Positions 53,101-61,005 of a stretch of DNA of 64,000 bases are shown here, piece after piece. The DNA comes from Mumia flava (GTDB lineage Bacteria; Actinomycetota; Actinomycetes; Propionibacteriales; Nocardioidaceae): positions 2,356,001 to 2,420,000 of the forward strand of contig NZ_PGEZ01000001.1 in NCBI RefSeq assembly GCF_002797495.1, given 5' to 3'. Numbering within the stretch: position 1 is the stretch's first letter; every line of letters starts with the position of its first letter. The notes beneath the pieces were generated by a model. That model saw only the letters and a program-made list of their open reading frames with translations, searched no databases and was not told the DNA's origin. The translations under genes were made by a program, and so were the position numbers.

Positions 53101-53922
53101 CGCCTCGTCGCGGAGCTGGACGAGCCGGACGACCAGAACTTCGTCCGCGCCCACGCCCGTGCCGACCTCGCCGAGCACGGTGACGAGAGGCGCGCGACGA
53201 CGCGGATCTTCGGCTCCGCCCCCGGCGCGTACGGCGCGGGGATCCTGCCGCTGATCGAGTCCGGGACATGGCGCGACGACGCCGATCTCGCCGAGGTCTA
53301 CACGACGTGGGGCGGGTACGCGTACGGCCGCGGGCTGGAGGGGCGTGCGGCGAACGACGACATGCGCACCGCGTACCGCCGGATCGCCGTGGCGGCGAAG
53401 AACACCGACACCCGCGAGCACGACATCGCCGACTCCGACGACTACTTCCAGTACCACGGCGGGATGGTCGCCACGGTCCGCGCGCTGACCGGCGCCGCGC
53501 CCGAGGCGTACGTCGGGGACTCGACCACGCCGGACGCGGTCCGTACCCGGACGCTGGAGCAGGAGACGAACCGCGTGTTCCGCTCCCGGGTGGTGAACCC
53601 CCGCTGGATCGCCGCGATGCAGCGGCACGGCTACAAGGGCGCGTTCGAGCTGGCGGCGACGGTGGACTACCTGTTCGGGTACGACGCGACGACCGGGGTC
53701 GTGGCGGACTGGCAGTACGAGGCGCTGGCGCGCGAGTACGTGCTGGACAAGGCGAACCAGGAGTTCATGCGCCGCGCGAACCCCTGGGCGCTGCGCGGGA
53801 TCGTGGAGCGGCTGTCCGAGGCCGCCGACCGTGGGCTGTGGGCGGAGCCCGACCCCGACGTGGTCGCGCAGATGCAGCAGGTCTACCTCGACGTCGAGGG
53901 CGACCTGGAGGACCGGGGGTGA
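50110..53922 (+). CDS. cobN: Cobaltochelatase subunit CobN
   Basis: This 1,270-residue large catalytic subunit inserts Co2+ into hydrogenobyrinic acid a,c-diamide with ATP hydrolysis by its AAA+/VWA partner. It has [19 protein letters not shown] (about residues 557-575), [64 protein letters not shown] and [20 protein letters not shown], all diagnostic. Two inserts of family A repeats occur, at residues about 153-171 and 782-823, probably in surface loops. The ATG at 50110 follows GAAGGAG. Its stop overlaps the cobF GTG. Confidence 0.96.
   Translation: [1270 protein letters not shown]
50568..50620. repeat. Repeat family A, short inverted pair in cobN (5' insert)
   Basis: GGTCGAGCCTGTCGAGACC (50568-50586) and GGTCTCGATGCGAGCGACC (50602-50620) form an imperfect inverted pair and share the family ends GGTCTCGA/TCGAGACC. 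It is translated as [20 protein letters not shown], not expected in the CobN core. Confidence 0.65.
52453..52577. repeat. Repeat family A in cobN (central insert) with a 33-bp tandem duplication
   Basis: A forward copy runs from GGTCTCGATCACTCGCTCCG (52453) to CTCGACCAGCGG (52491). Then a 33-bp unit starting TCCCTCCCGGTCGTCGAGGC is duplicated in tandem (52501-52533 and 52534-52566), and the inverted end GGATCGAGACG closes the cluster. The duplication gives [11 protein letters not shown] then [11 protein letters not shown]. All of it keeps the CobN frame open. Confidence 0.85.
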
Positions 53923-54716
53923 GTGCGGGGGCCGGCGCTGCGCGGCGGCGGGTCGACGTCCGCGTGGTCGGGATCGGCCCTGGCGGCGTGGACCAGCTCA
54001 CCGTCGAGGCGGTCGCGGCGTTGAACGCGGTCGACGTCTTCGTGGTCGCGGACAAGGGCGCGGCGTCGGCGGACCTTCGGCGTCTGCGCGAGGCGATCCT
54101 GGTCCACCACCGGACCGGTCCGTACGAGGTGGTCGACGTCGCGGACCCCGAGCGCGACCGCGGTCGCGCGGTCGCGGCCGACGCCGCGGCCTACGACCGG
54201 GCGGTGACCGACTGGCACGACGCCCGCGCCGAGGCGTACGAGGAGGTGCTGGCCGGTCTCCCGGAGGGAACCGTCGCCGGGTTCCTCGTATGGGGCGACC
54301 CCGCGCTGTACGACTCGACGCTGCGGATCCTCGACCGGATCGCGGCGCGGGGCCTGGTCGCGCCGGTCGTCGGGGTGGTCCCGGGGGTGAGCGCGGTCTC
54401 CCTCCTCGCGGCCCGGCACGGGCTGGTCCTGAACCAGGTCGGCTCAGCGCTCACGATCACGACGATGCGGCGGCTGCGCGATCACGCCGACGCCGGGCAC
54501 GACAACCTCGTCGTCGTCCTGGCCGCCGACGCGCCGCCCGTGGACCTGCCGGGGGAGTGGGACGTGTGGTGGGGCGGCAACCTCGGGACCGACGGTGAGC
54601 TGCTCCTCGCCGGGCCCTTGAGGGACGTCGCCCCGCGGATCGCGGACGCCCGCCAGGCGCTGCGGACCGAGCACGGCTGGGTGATGGACACGTCCCTGCT
54701 GCGTCGCCACGGATGA
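53919..54716 (+). CDS. cobF: Precorrin-6A synthase (deacetylating)
   Basis: CobF methylates C1 of precorrin-5 and releases the acetyl group; it marks the aerobic route. The 265-residue protein has VRVVGIGPGGVDQLTVEAV, VFVVADKGAASADLRRLRE, GTVAGFLVWGDPALYDSTL and VVPGVSAVSLLAA, and ends with GELLLAGPL. These are the CobF variants of the methylase motifs. The GTG at 53919 overlaps the cobN stop (GTGA), so both depend on the riboswitch. Confidence 0.95.
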   Translation: MSAGAGAARRRVDVRVVGIGPGGVDQLTVEAVAALNAVDVFVVADKGAASADLRRLREAILVHHRTGPYEVVDVADPERDRGRAVAADAAAYDRAVTDWHDARAEAYEEVLAGLPEGTVAGFLVWGDPALYDSTLRILDRIAARGLVAPVVGVVPGVSAVSLLAARHGLVLNQVGSALTITTMRRLRDHADAGHDNLVVVLAADAPPVDLPGEWDVWWGGNLGTDGELLLAGPLRDVAPRIADARQALRTEHGWVMDTSLLRRHG

Positions 54717-54849
54717 CCGGTGGACGACCGCGACGTGACCACCGGGTGACCGCGAGGTGACCGCATGGTGGACGCCGGGGGGTGCGAACGGGGCGGTGGC
54801 GTGCGACGCTGCCCGCATCGGATTCCTCCAGGGGCGAGAGGGGCACGAC

Positions 54850-55383
54850 ATGGGGCGCAAGGTGCTGGTGACCGGCGGGGTGCGGTCGGGCAAGTCGAGG
54901 TACGCGGAGTCGGTCTTCGCCGACGAGCCGGACGTGGCGTACGTGGCGCCGGGCCCGATGCCGGACGAGTCCGACCCCGAGTGGCTGGCGCGGGTCCGCG
55001 AGCACCAGGCACGACGGCCCGCGACCTGGCAGACGGTCGAGACCGCCGACGTCGCCGGGGCGCTGCGCGGCGTGGAGACGCCGGTGATCGTCGACTGTCT
55101 CGGCACCTGGGTGACGGCGACGCTGGACGAGCTGGAGGCGTGGGACGAGCCCGACGCGCAGTGGCGACCGGAGCTCGGCAAGCGGATCGACACCCTGACC
55201 GAGGCCTGGGCCTCGCGGACCCACCTGAGCGTGGCGGTGACGAACGAGGTCGGGTTCGGAGTCGTGCCCGACCACCGGTCGGGTCGGGTGTTCCGCGACG
55301 TCCTCGGTCTGCTCAACCAGCGGTTCGCGGAGGTCTCCGACGAGGTCGCGCTCGTCGTTGCGGGTCGCGTCCTCTACCTCTGA
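54850..55383 (+). CDS. cobU: Adenosylcobinamide kinase / adenosylcobinamide-phosphate guanylyltransferase
   Basis: CobU phosphorylates adenosylcobinamide and transfers GMP to it in the nucleotide loop pathway. The 177-residue protein has the P-loop VTGGVRSGKSRYAE (about residues 7-20), then REHQARRPATW, VIVDCLGTWVTATL, VAVTNEVGFGVVP and RVFRDVLGLLNQRFAEVSDEV, all conserved. The guanylylated His is in EHQARRP. The ATG at 54850 was chosen because the P-loop is near the N-terminus in the family. It stands alone, 133 bp after cobF. Confidence 0.95.
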   Translation: MGRKVLVTGGVRSGKSRYAESVFADEPDVAYVAPGPMPDESDPEWLARVREHQARRPATWQTVETADVAGALRGVETPVIVDCLGTWVTATLDELEAWDEPDAQWRPELGKRIDTLTEAWASRTHLSVAVTNEVGFGVVPDHRSGRVFRDVLGLLNQRFAEVSDEVALVVAGRVLYL

Positions 55384-55386
55384 CCG

Positions 55387-55430
55387 GCGACCGCGCCGCG
55401 GGTGACTCGCGACCGCGCCGCGGGTGACTC
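55387..55430. repeat. 22-bp tandem duplication between cobU and the cupin gene
   Basis: Two identical units beginning GCGACCGCGCCGCGGGTGAC (55387-55408, 55409-55430) fill most of the 59-bp gap between the convergent genes. CCGCG/CGCGG pairing is possible, so it may form termination hairpins. Confidence 0.7.
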
Positions 55431-55442
55431 GCGAGGGAGGCC

Positions 55443-55805
55443 TCAGAGCTCGCGGAGCGGGGACGTCATCGCGCCTCCGGCGTCGCCGGTGTTGACCGTC
55501 CCCTTCGGCTCGAACAGCAGCGCCTCGACCTCGCCCTCGGCCTTCGGGCAGTGCTCCACCCCGGCGGGGACGACGTAGACGTCCTCGGGGCCCAGCTCGA
55601 CGTCGTGGTCGCGCAGCTGGATCGTCAGGCAACCCGACCGGACGAGGAAGAGCTCGTCGGTGTCCGGGTGGGTGTGCCAGACGAACTCACCGTGGATCCT
55701 CACGACCTTGACGTCGTAGTCGTTGATGCTGACCAGGCGGTGCGGCTGCCAGAAGCCCTCGACGGACTCCAGCGCCTCGCCGATGTTGCGGGGCTGCTCC
55801 GACAT
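55443..55805 (-). CDS. Small cupin-domain protein
   Basis: This 120-residue single-domain cupin has metal-binding motif 1 WHTHPDTDELFLVRSG (two His and a Glu) and motif 2 VYVVPAGVEHCPKAEGEVE (His). N-terminal NIGEALESVEGFWQPHRLV is typical of mannose-6-phosphate isomerase-like cupins of unknown activity. The metal ligands are complete. It is convergent with cobU and upstream of cobS on the same strand (62 bp gap), perhaps fortuitously. Confidence 0.85.
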   Translation of the reverse strand: MSEQPRNIGEALESVEGFWQPHRLVSINDYDVKVVRIHGEFVWHTHPDTDELFLVRSGCLTIQLRDHDVELGPEDVYVVPAGVEHCPKAEGEVEALLFEPKGTVNTGDAGGAMTSPLREL

Positions 55806-55867
55806 GCGTCCAGGATCGCACCGCCGCGGGTGAGGCGCCCGGGCCGCACGGCCGCGGATCGCTCGCG

Positions 55868-56662
55868 TCACGCCGTGATCGTGAACAGCACCGCGACCGT
55901 CGCGACCTCGATCGAGGCGCCGATCACGTCGCCGGTGATCCCGCCGAGCACCGTGACGCACCGCCGGACGAGCAGCCCGACGGCAACGATCATGATCGCC
56001 ACGGCGAGCAGGCCCCGCCACCAGTCGATCGGAGTCAGCAGCAGCGCACCGCACAGGGCGGCGGTCATCAGCATCAGCACGCTCACGGCAGTCCCGACGG
56101 GGACGGTCCCGGCGACGCTCGCGCCGAGCCCGGTCGGAGTCGCCGCAGGCACCGGCCGCATGCAGACCAGCACGGTCGCTGCGCGCGAGACGCAGACCGC
56201 GACGCCGGCCGCGAGCCAGCCGAGCTCGACCCCCGCCAGCACGTCGAGCGCGCCCGCCTGGAGCAGCAGCACGAGGAAGAGCGTCGCCGCCCCCGCGGGA
56301 CCCAGATCACCGGCCCGCATGATCTCGATCCGCCGGGCGGGCTCGTACGGTGCCGTCAGACCGTCGGCGGTGTCCGCGAGACCGTCGAGGTGGATCGCGC
56401 GGGTCGCGAGCGCGAGCGCGCCGACGGCGATCGCGCCCGAGAGCAGACGCGGCACGTCGAGCGCGTGCGCCAGCAGCAGCACCCCGCCCACGACGACCGC
56501 GAGGGGGAGCGCGGCGACCGGGGTCACCGCCATCGCGATCCCTGCACGGCGCCGGTCCACGCGGCTCGGGGCGGGGACCCGGAACACCGACAGCGTCCCG
56601 GCGGCGAGCAGCAACCCGTCGACCAGCGGCGAGCGGGAGCCCGCCGAGGGGGACTCAGCCAT
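55868..56662 (-). CDS. cobS: Adenosylcobinamide-GDP ribazoletransferase (cobalamin synthase)
   Basis: CobS joins adenosylcobinamide-GDP with alpha-ribazole to make adenosylcobalamin at the membrane. The 264-residue protein has about seven transmembrane helices, the N-terminal SVFRVPAP motif and the catalytic region ATRAIHLDGLADTADGLTAP (conserved acidic cluster), followed by RIEIMRAGDLGPAG. The ATG at 56662 overlaps the end of cobT by eight bases, so the two are coupled. Confidence 0.95.
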   Translation of the reverse strand: MAESPSAGSRSPLVDGLLLAAGTLSVFRVPAPSRVDRRRAGIAMAVTPVAALPLAVVVGGVLLLAHALDVPRLLSGAIAVGALALATRAIHLDGLADTADGLTAPYEPARRIEIMRAGDLGPAGAATLFLVLLLQAGALDVLAGVELGWLAAGVAVCVSRAATVLVCMRPVPAATPTGLGASVAGTVPVGTAVSVLMLMTAALCGALLLTPIDWWRGLLAVAIMIVAVGLLVRRCVTVLGGITGDVIGASIEVATVAVLFTITA

Positions 56663-57731
56663 CGTGGTCGGGTGCTGCCGCCGAACCGTCGGACCCGGCC
56701 GCCAGCACGTCCTCCAGCAGCGACACTTCGCCCAGCAGCGCCGCTGCGGCGCGCAGCACCGGTACGGCGGCGACCGCGCCGGATCCCTCGCCGAGCCGCA
56801 TCCCGAGGTCGAGCAAGGGCTCGATCCCGAGCTTCGACAGCGCGAGCGCCTGGGCCGGCTCGGTCGAGCGGTGGCCGCCCGCGAACCACGCGGCAGCACC
56901 GGGCGCCAGGTCGTCGGCGACGAGCGCGCAGGCTACCGAGATCACCCCGTCCAGCAGCACCGGGACACCGCGCTCGGCCGCACGGACCAGGAAGCCGACC
57001 TGGGCCGCGAGATCGGCCGAACCGAGGGCGGCCAGCCGCTGGGTCGGGTCCTCCACCCGCGACCCGACCCGTGCCAGCGCCTCGTCGACCAGCGCCTCCT
57101 TCGCCGCCAGAGCGGTGTCGCCGACGCCCGATCCCCGGCCGACGACGTCCCGCGCCGGCAGCCCGAGGCTCGCGGCGATCAGCGCGGCGCTCGGCGTGGT
57201 GTTGCCGATCCCCATGTCGCCGGCGATCAGGAGGTCGGCACCCGCAGCGATCTCCGCGTCGGCGATCGTACGGCCGGCCGCGAGCGCGCGTACGGCCTCG
57301 TCGGCGGTGATCGCGTCGCGCAGGTGGAGGGGCTCGGAACCGCGGCGGACCTTGTGCGCGGTCACGTCCCCGGGGACGCCGTCGAGGTCGTCGTCGACGC
57401 CGAGGTCCACGACCTTCAGCGCGACGTCGTGCTGACGCGCGAGCACCGCGACCCCGGCCCCGCCTCCGAGGAACTGCCGCACCATCAGGGCGGTGATCTC
57501 CTTCGGGTACGCGGAGACGCCGTACGAGGCGACACCGTGGTCGCCAGCGAACACGACCGCGCGGACGCGGCTCGGCGCCGGTGCCGGGCAGGTCCCGCTG
57601 ACGGCCGACCACCAGACCGCCGCCTCGCCGAGCCGCCCCAGCGCCCCCACGGGGGTGGCCAGCCCGGCGAGCCGGGCGGCGGCCTCCGTACGGACGTCGT
57701 CGTCGGGCGGGGTCACGCGCACGGTGCTCAC
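56655..57731 (-). CDS. cobT: Nicotinate-nucleotide-dimethylbenzimidazole phosphoribosyltransferase
   Basis: CobT makes alpha-ribazole phosphate from nicotinate mononucleotide and the lower-ligand base. The 358-residue protein shows TPVGALGRLGEAAVWW, FAGDHGVASYGVSAYPKEIT, the GDMGIGNTTPSAAL motif, LDGVISVACALVA, AGHRSTEP in GGHRSTEPAQ, and the catalytic Glu in LDLGMRLGEGSGA. It starts with GTG at 57731. No bluB for dimethylbenzimidazole is in the window. Confidence 0.96.
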   Translation of the reverse strand: MSTVRVTPPDDDVRTEAAARLAGLATPVGALGRLGEAAVWWSAVSGTCPAPAPSRVRAVVFAGDHGVASYGVSAYPKEITALMVRQFLGGGAGVAVLARQHDVALKVVDLGVDDDLDGVPGDVTAHKVRRGSEPLHLRDAITADEAVRALAAGRTIADAEIAAGADLLIAGDMGIGNTTPSAALIAASLGLPARDVVGRGSGVGDTALAAKEALVDEALARVGSRVEDPTQRLAALGSADLAAQVGFLVRAAERGVPVLLDGVISVACALVADDLAPGAAAWFAGGHRSTEPAQALALSKLGIEPLLDLGMRLGEGSGAVAAVPVLRAAAALLGEVSLLEDVLAAGSDGSAAAPDHDG

Positions 57732-57783
57732 AGGTCCTCCTGGTCGGGGTCGGGTGCCGCTCCAGACTAGGCCGCGGCGCGTC

Positions 57784-58881
57784 TCACGCCTCGGGGTCGA
57801 ACCCCGCGACGGCGCCGATCACCGTGATCGCGGGAGCGCCGATGCCTTCCTCGGCCATCCGCGCGGCGATCGTCGCCACGTCCGCGCGCACCACGCGCTG
57901 GGTCGGCAGAGCCGCGTCGGCGATCGTCGCGGCGGGAGTCGCCGGGTCGAGCCCCTCGGCGACCAGCGTGGAGGTGATCGCCGGCAGGCTCGCCACCGCC
58001 ATCAGCAGCACGAGGTCGGTGCCGGAGCGCGCGAGGGCGCCGTAGTCGATCGTCGAGCGAGGGTCGCCGGGAGCGACGTGCCCGGAGATCACCGTGAAGC
58101 CCTGGTTGAGGCCGCGGTGCGTCACGGGGACGCCGGCGAGCGCGGGACCGGCGAGGGCGGAGCTGACCCCGGGGACGACGCGGACCGGGATGCCGGCACC
58201 CGCGCAGGCCGCGACCTCCTCGCCGCCCCGTCCGAAGACGAAGTTGTCGCCGCCCTTCAGGCGGACCACCCGGCGTCCGGCCCTCGCCTGCTCCACGAGG
58301 ATCCGGTTGATCTCCTCCTGCGCGGTGAACCGGCCGCGCGGGATCTTGCCGACGTCGATCACGTCGACGTCGAGCTCCGCGAGAGCGCCGAGCGGCGCGA
58401 GCCGGTCGACGACCACCACGTCGGCCGAGCGCAGGGCCTCGAGCCCGGAGACCGTGAGCAGGCCGGGGTCCCCCGGCCCTCCGCCGACGAGGGTGACCGA
58501 GCCCGGCTCGAGCGACGCCCGCTCGTCGGCACCGTCGCGTCCGCCGCGGTCGGTCCTGCGGCGCGCGGTGATGCACCATCGGTCGCGCTTGCGGGCCTCG
58601 GCGGCGACGTGCTGGTCGACCTGGGTCCGCCCGGTCGCGGCAACGACCAGCTCGGCCTCCTCGAGGTCGGTGACGTCGAACGGGCGGCGGTGCCAGGTGA
58701 CGACGCCGCGCTGCGCGAGATCCTCGACGGACTGGACGGCGTCCGGTGCGACGACGGTGACGGCCGCGTCGGCGTCGCGCAGGGCGGTGACCTGGGCCAG
58801 CGCGGTCGCTCCCGCTCCGACGACGAGGACCCGACGGTCGGCGACATCGAGCTGCGCCCGGAATCCTGCGCTGCCTGCCAT
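57784..58881 (-). CDS. cobA: Uroporphyrinogen-III C-methyltransferase with shortened N-terminal precorrin-2 dehydrogenase-like domain
   Basis: This 365-residue protein's C-terminal part (about residues 125-365) is a SUMT: VTLVGGGPGDPGLLTVSGLEAL, VDRLAPLGAL, VIDVGKIPRG, VRLKGGDNFVFGRGGEE, VVPGVSSALAGPALAGVPVTHRG, making precorrin-2, the entry to B12 and siroheme. The N-terminus (about 1-115) is a Rossmann domain like Met8/CysG (RRVLVVGAGATALAQ, AELVVAATG), but the family's region after WC (with the DPRR segment and dimerisation helix) is missing, and the glycine loop lacks its usual Arg pair. Dehydrogenase/ferrochelatase activity is therefore doubtful. It is divergent from cobL copy 2. Confidence 0.92.
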   Translation of the reverse strand: MAGSAGFRAQLDVADRRVLVVGAGATALAQVTALRDADAAVTVVAPDAVQSVEDLAQRGVVTWHRRPFDVTDLEEAELVVAATGRTQVDQHVAAEARKRDRWCITARRRTDRGGRDGADERASLEPGSVTLVGGGPGDPGLLTVSGLEALRSADVVVVDRLAPLGALAELDVDVIDVGKIPRGRFTAQEEINRILVEQARAGRRVVRLKGGDNFVFGRGGEEVAACAGAGIPVRVVPGVSSALAGPALAGVPVTHRGLNQGFTVISGHVAPGDPRSTIDYGALARSGTDLVLLMAVASLPAITSTLVAEGLDPATPAATIADAALPTQRVVRADVATIAARMAEEGIGAPAITVIGAVAGFDPEA

Positions 58882-59037
58882 GGGTGTCCCTTCCTCGGTG
58901 CGTCTGCCCGAGAACGCCGTCGTACCGGGGTCTTCGATGGTAGTCAGACCGGGCGACCCCGGCGCCCGGTGGCCGGATCGCGGGACGGCGTCCGGGACTG
59001 GGGCCGGGTGCGGGTTCCCGGTGGGCCCCGCAGCCGA

Positions 59038-59050
59038 TAGCGTCTGCGCA
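59038..59050 (+). promoter_or_regulatory. Leaderless-type -10 element of cobL copy 2
   Basis: TAGCGT (59038-59043), six bases, then the ATG at 59050, without a ribosome binding site. The intergenic region to divergent cobA shows no riboswitch core. Confidence 0.5.
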
Positions 59051-60252
59051 TGCATCGGATCACGGTGGTCGGAATCGGTGCGGACGGTTGGGACGGACTC
59101 GCGATGTCGTCGCGCAAGATCGTCCGCGAGGCCGAGGTGGTGATGGGCGGCAAGCGGCTGCTCGACACCCTGCCCTGGGCGTGGTGGCAGGAGCGTGTGG
59201 AGTGGCCCGCCTCGCTGGAGGACGCGCTCGCCACGCTCCTCGCCGAGCACGAGGACAAGAAGGTCGCCGTGATGGCCTCCGGCGACCCGCTGGTCGCCGG
59301 GATCGGCGGCCTGCTGGTCGACGCGGTCGGCGCCGAGTCGGTCGAGATCCTGCCCGGGCTGTCGTCGGAGACGCTGGCGCGTGCCCGGATGCGCTGGTCG
59401 TACGAGCAGACCTCGCTGGTCTCCCTCGAGGACCACGAGGTCCGGCGCCTGGTCCAGCACCTGGCTCCGGGCCGCCGGTTGATCGTCCTGTCCGGCGACG
59501 GAGGCACGCCGTCGTCGGTGGCCTCGCTCCTGCGCGAGCGGGGGTACGGCGGCAGCACGATGACGGTCCTCGGCGACCTCGGGGCGATCACCGAGTCGCG
59601 CACCGAGGCCCGTGCGGACGCGTGGGCGGACCGCGTCTCGCCGGAGCTGAACGTGATCTGCCTCGAGTGCGTCGCCGATCCCGACCGGCGCTCGGCCACG
59701 TCGCGGGTCCCCGGGCTGCCCGACGACGCCCACGCGACGGGAGCGCTCGCCCGCGACCTCCGTACGGCGGCTCTCGCCCGCCTGGGACCGGCCGCGGGCG
59801 ACCTGCTGGTCGACGTCGGCTCCGGCGCCGGGTGCGTGGCGGTCGAGTGGGTCCGGGCCGAGCCGCTGGCCCGCGCCGTGACGCTCGTGCGCGGTGCCGG
59901 TGAGGTGCGCGAGGCCCGCGCCGTCGGCACCGAGCTGGGCGTGCCGGCACTGGAGCTCCAGGAGGCCACGGACGAGGACGCGGTGATCGCGGCCCTCGTC
60001 GCCCTGGATGCGCCGGACGCCGTCTTCGTCGGACCGCGATACCTGAGCGCGGCCGTGCTCGACGCAGCGCGGGGTTCGCTGAAGCCCGGGTCCCGGCTCG
60101 TCGCACAGGCGGTCACGCCCGCGGACCAGGCGATGCTGACCGGCCAGTTCCTCGAGCTCGGCGGCGAGCTCGTGCGGCTCCAGGCCGACGTGGCCCAGGA
60201 GGCGGCGTGGCAGGTGGCCGAGCCGACCGTGCAGTGGAGCCTGCTGCTCTGA
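59050..60252 (+). CDS. CobL paralogue: CbiE domain with diverged CbiT-like methyltransferase domain
   Basis: This 400-residue protein is collinear with the CobL at 16384. The CbiE half is well kept (RITVVGIGADGWDGLA, VMASGDPLVAGIGGLL, PGLSSETLARARMRWSY, TVLGDLGAITESR). In the CbiT half the SAM loop VDVGSGAGCVAVEWVR remains, but the acidic ribose-binding position (AIEPDP in the other copy) reads TLVRGAGE. The following variable stretch and FVGGGAS (here FVGPRYLS) also differ. The second half may therefore not bind SAM normally. It may be a decaying duplicate, a CbiE-only enzyme, or an enzyme with altered chemistry. It is not coupled to other cob genes on its strand. Confidence 0.85.
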   Translation: MHRITVVGIGADGWDGLAMSSRKIVREAEVVMGGKRLLDTLPWAWWQERVEWPASLEDALATLLAEHEDKKVAVMASGDPLVAGIGGLLVDAVGAESVEILPGLSSETLARARMRWSYEQTSLVSLEDHEVRRLVQHLAPGRRLIVLSGDGGTPSSVASLLRERGYGGSTMTVLGDLGAITESRTEARADAWADRVSPELNVICLECVADPDRRSATSRVPGLPDDAHATGALARDLRTAALARLGPAAGDLLVDVGSGAGCVAVEWVRAEPLARAVTLVRGAGEVREARAVGTELGVPALELQEATDEDAVIAALVALDAPDAVFVGPRYLSAAVLDAARGSLKPGSRLVAQAVTPADQAMLTGQFLELGGELVRLQADVAQEAAWQVAEPTVQWSLLL

Positions 60253-60321
60253 GGCCCGGGCCCGCCCCACCAACGGTCCGGACTCCCGTAGGCGGGTCGC
60301 TTGCGCACCACCGGCGCGGGC

Positions 60322-60334
60322 TATCGTGAGCGGG
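60322..60334 (+). promoter_or_regulatory. Leaderless-type -10 element before the copper-operon membrane protein
   Basis: TATCGT (60322-60327), six bases, then the GTG at 60334. This also supports the start chosen for that gene. Confidence 0.45.
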
Positions 60335-60897
60335 TGCCCGACGACGCCTCCGGACCGCCGACCGCGGCCCTGCTGACCCCGGCGGCACTGACCGCCGGCC
60401 CGGTCCGCGCGGTCCGTTCGGTGGCAGTCGCTGGTCTGATCGGGGCCACCGCCCTGAGCGCGCACCTGGCCGCCGGCGGGGCCGCCCCCGCCGACCTCGC
60501 GCTCCTCGCCGCCGGCCCGATCGCGGTCGGCGCGTGCTGGCGGCTGAGCGCTCGGCGCTGGTCGGTGCGCGACCTGCTCGGCCTCTTCCTGGTTGCGCAG
60601 GCTGCGGTGCACGTCCTCGCGATGCTCGCTCCGGCGGCGGGTGCGGTCGACCAGACACGCGCCGCGCCGATGGCGATCTCGCACGTCCTCGGTGCGCTCG
60701 TCCTGGTCGTGCTGGTCCAGCACGGCGAGGGGGTCCTGTGGACGCTGACCCAGCACCTGGGGCTGCGCGCGGCCGGACTGCTGGACGCGCCGAGCGCGAC
60801 CGGGACCTGCCGGTCCGTCCCGGTCCTGGCGCGCACCGCCGAGGTGGTGCCCGGACCGGAGCGCCGGGTCTGCCGAGGGCGTTCTCCGCCGCGGTGA
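60334..60897 (+). CDS. Hypothetical membrane protein upstream of copC
   Basis: This 187-residue protein has four predicted transmembrane helices (about residues 25-50, 55-75, 85-110, 120-140). Histidines near helix ends (QAAVHVLAMLAP, AISHVLGALVLVVLVQHGEG) could bind metal. The C-terminus is Arg/Pro-rich with two Cys. Similar small membrane proteins often precede CopC/PCu(A)C genes in actinobacteria; the role is unknown but probably linked to copper. It starts at GTG 60334 after the leaderless-type promoter. Confidence 0.7.
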   Translation: MPDDASGPPTAALLTPAALTAGPVRAVRSVAVAGLIGATALSAHLAAGGAAPADLALLAAGPIAVGACWRLSARRWSVRDLLGLFLVAQAAVHVLAMLAPAAGAVDQTRAAPMAISHVLGALVLVVLVQHGEGVLWTLTQHLGLRAAGLLDAPSATGTCRSVPVLARTAEVVPGPERRVCRGRSPPR

Positions 60898-61005
60898 CGT
60901 CGGCGACGCGTCGTGCGTCGCGCGTCCCTGTCCGCACGGCCCCGCCCCTCGGCGGGGTGTTCGCCGCGCCCACGTGGGTGCGGCACCACGAGGAGAACAC
61001 CCGAC

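Noticed and set aside
54717-54849. Short GTGACC-rich repeats before cobU as a regulatory array or riboswitch
   Set aside because: The repeats are short and irregular, and no B12 aptamer core is present.
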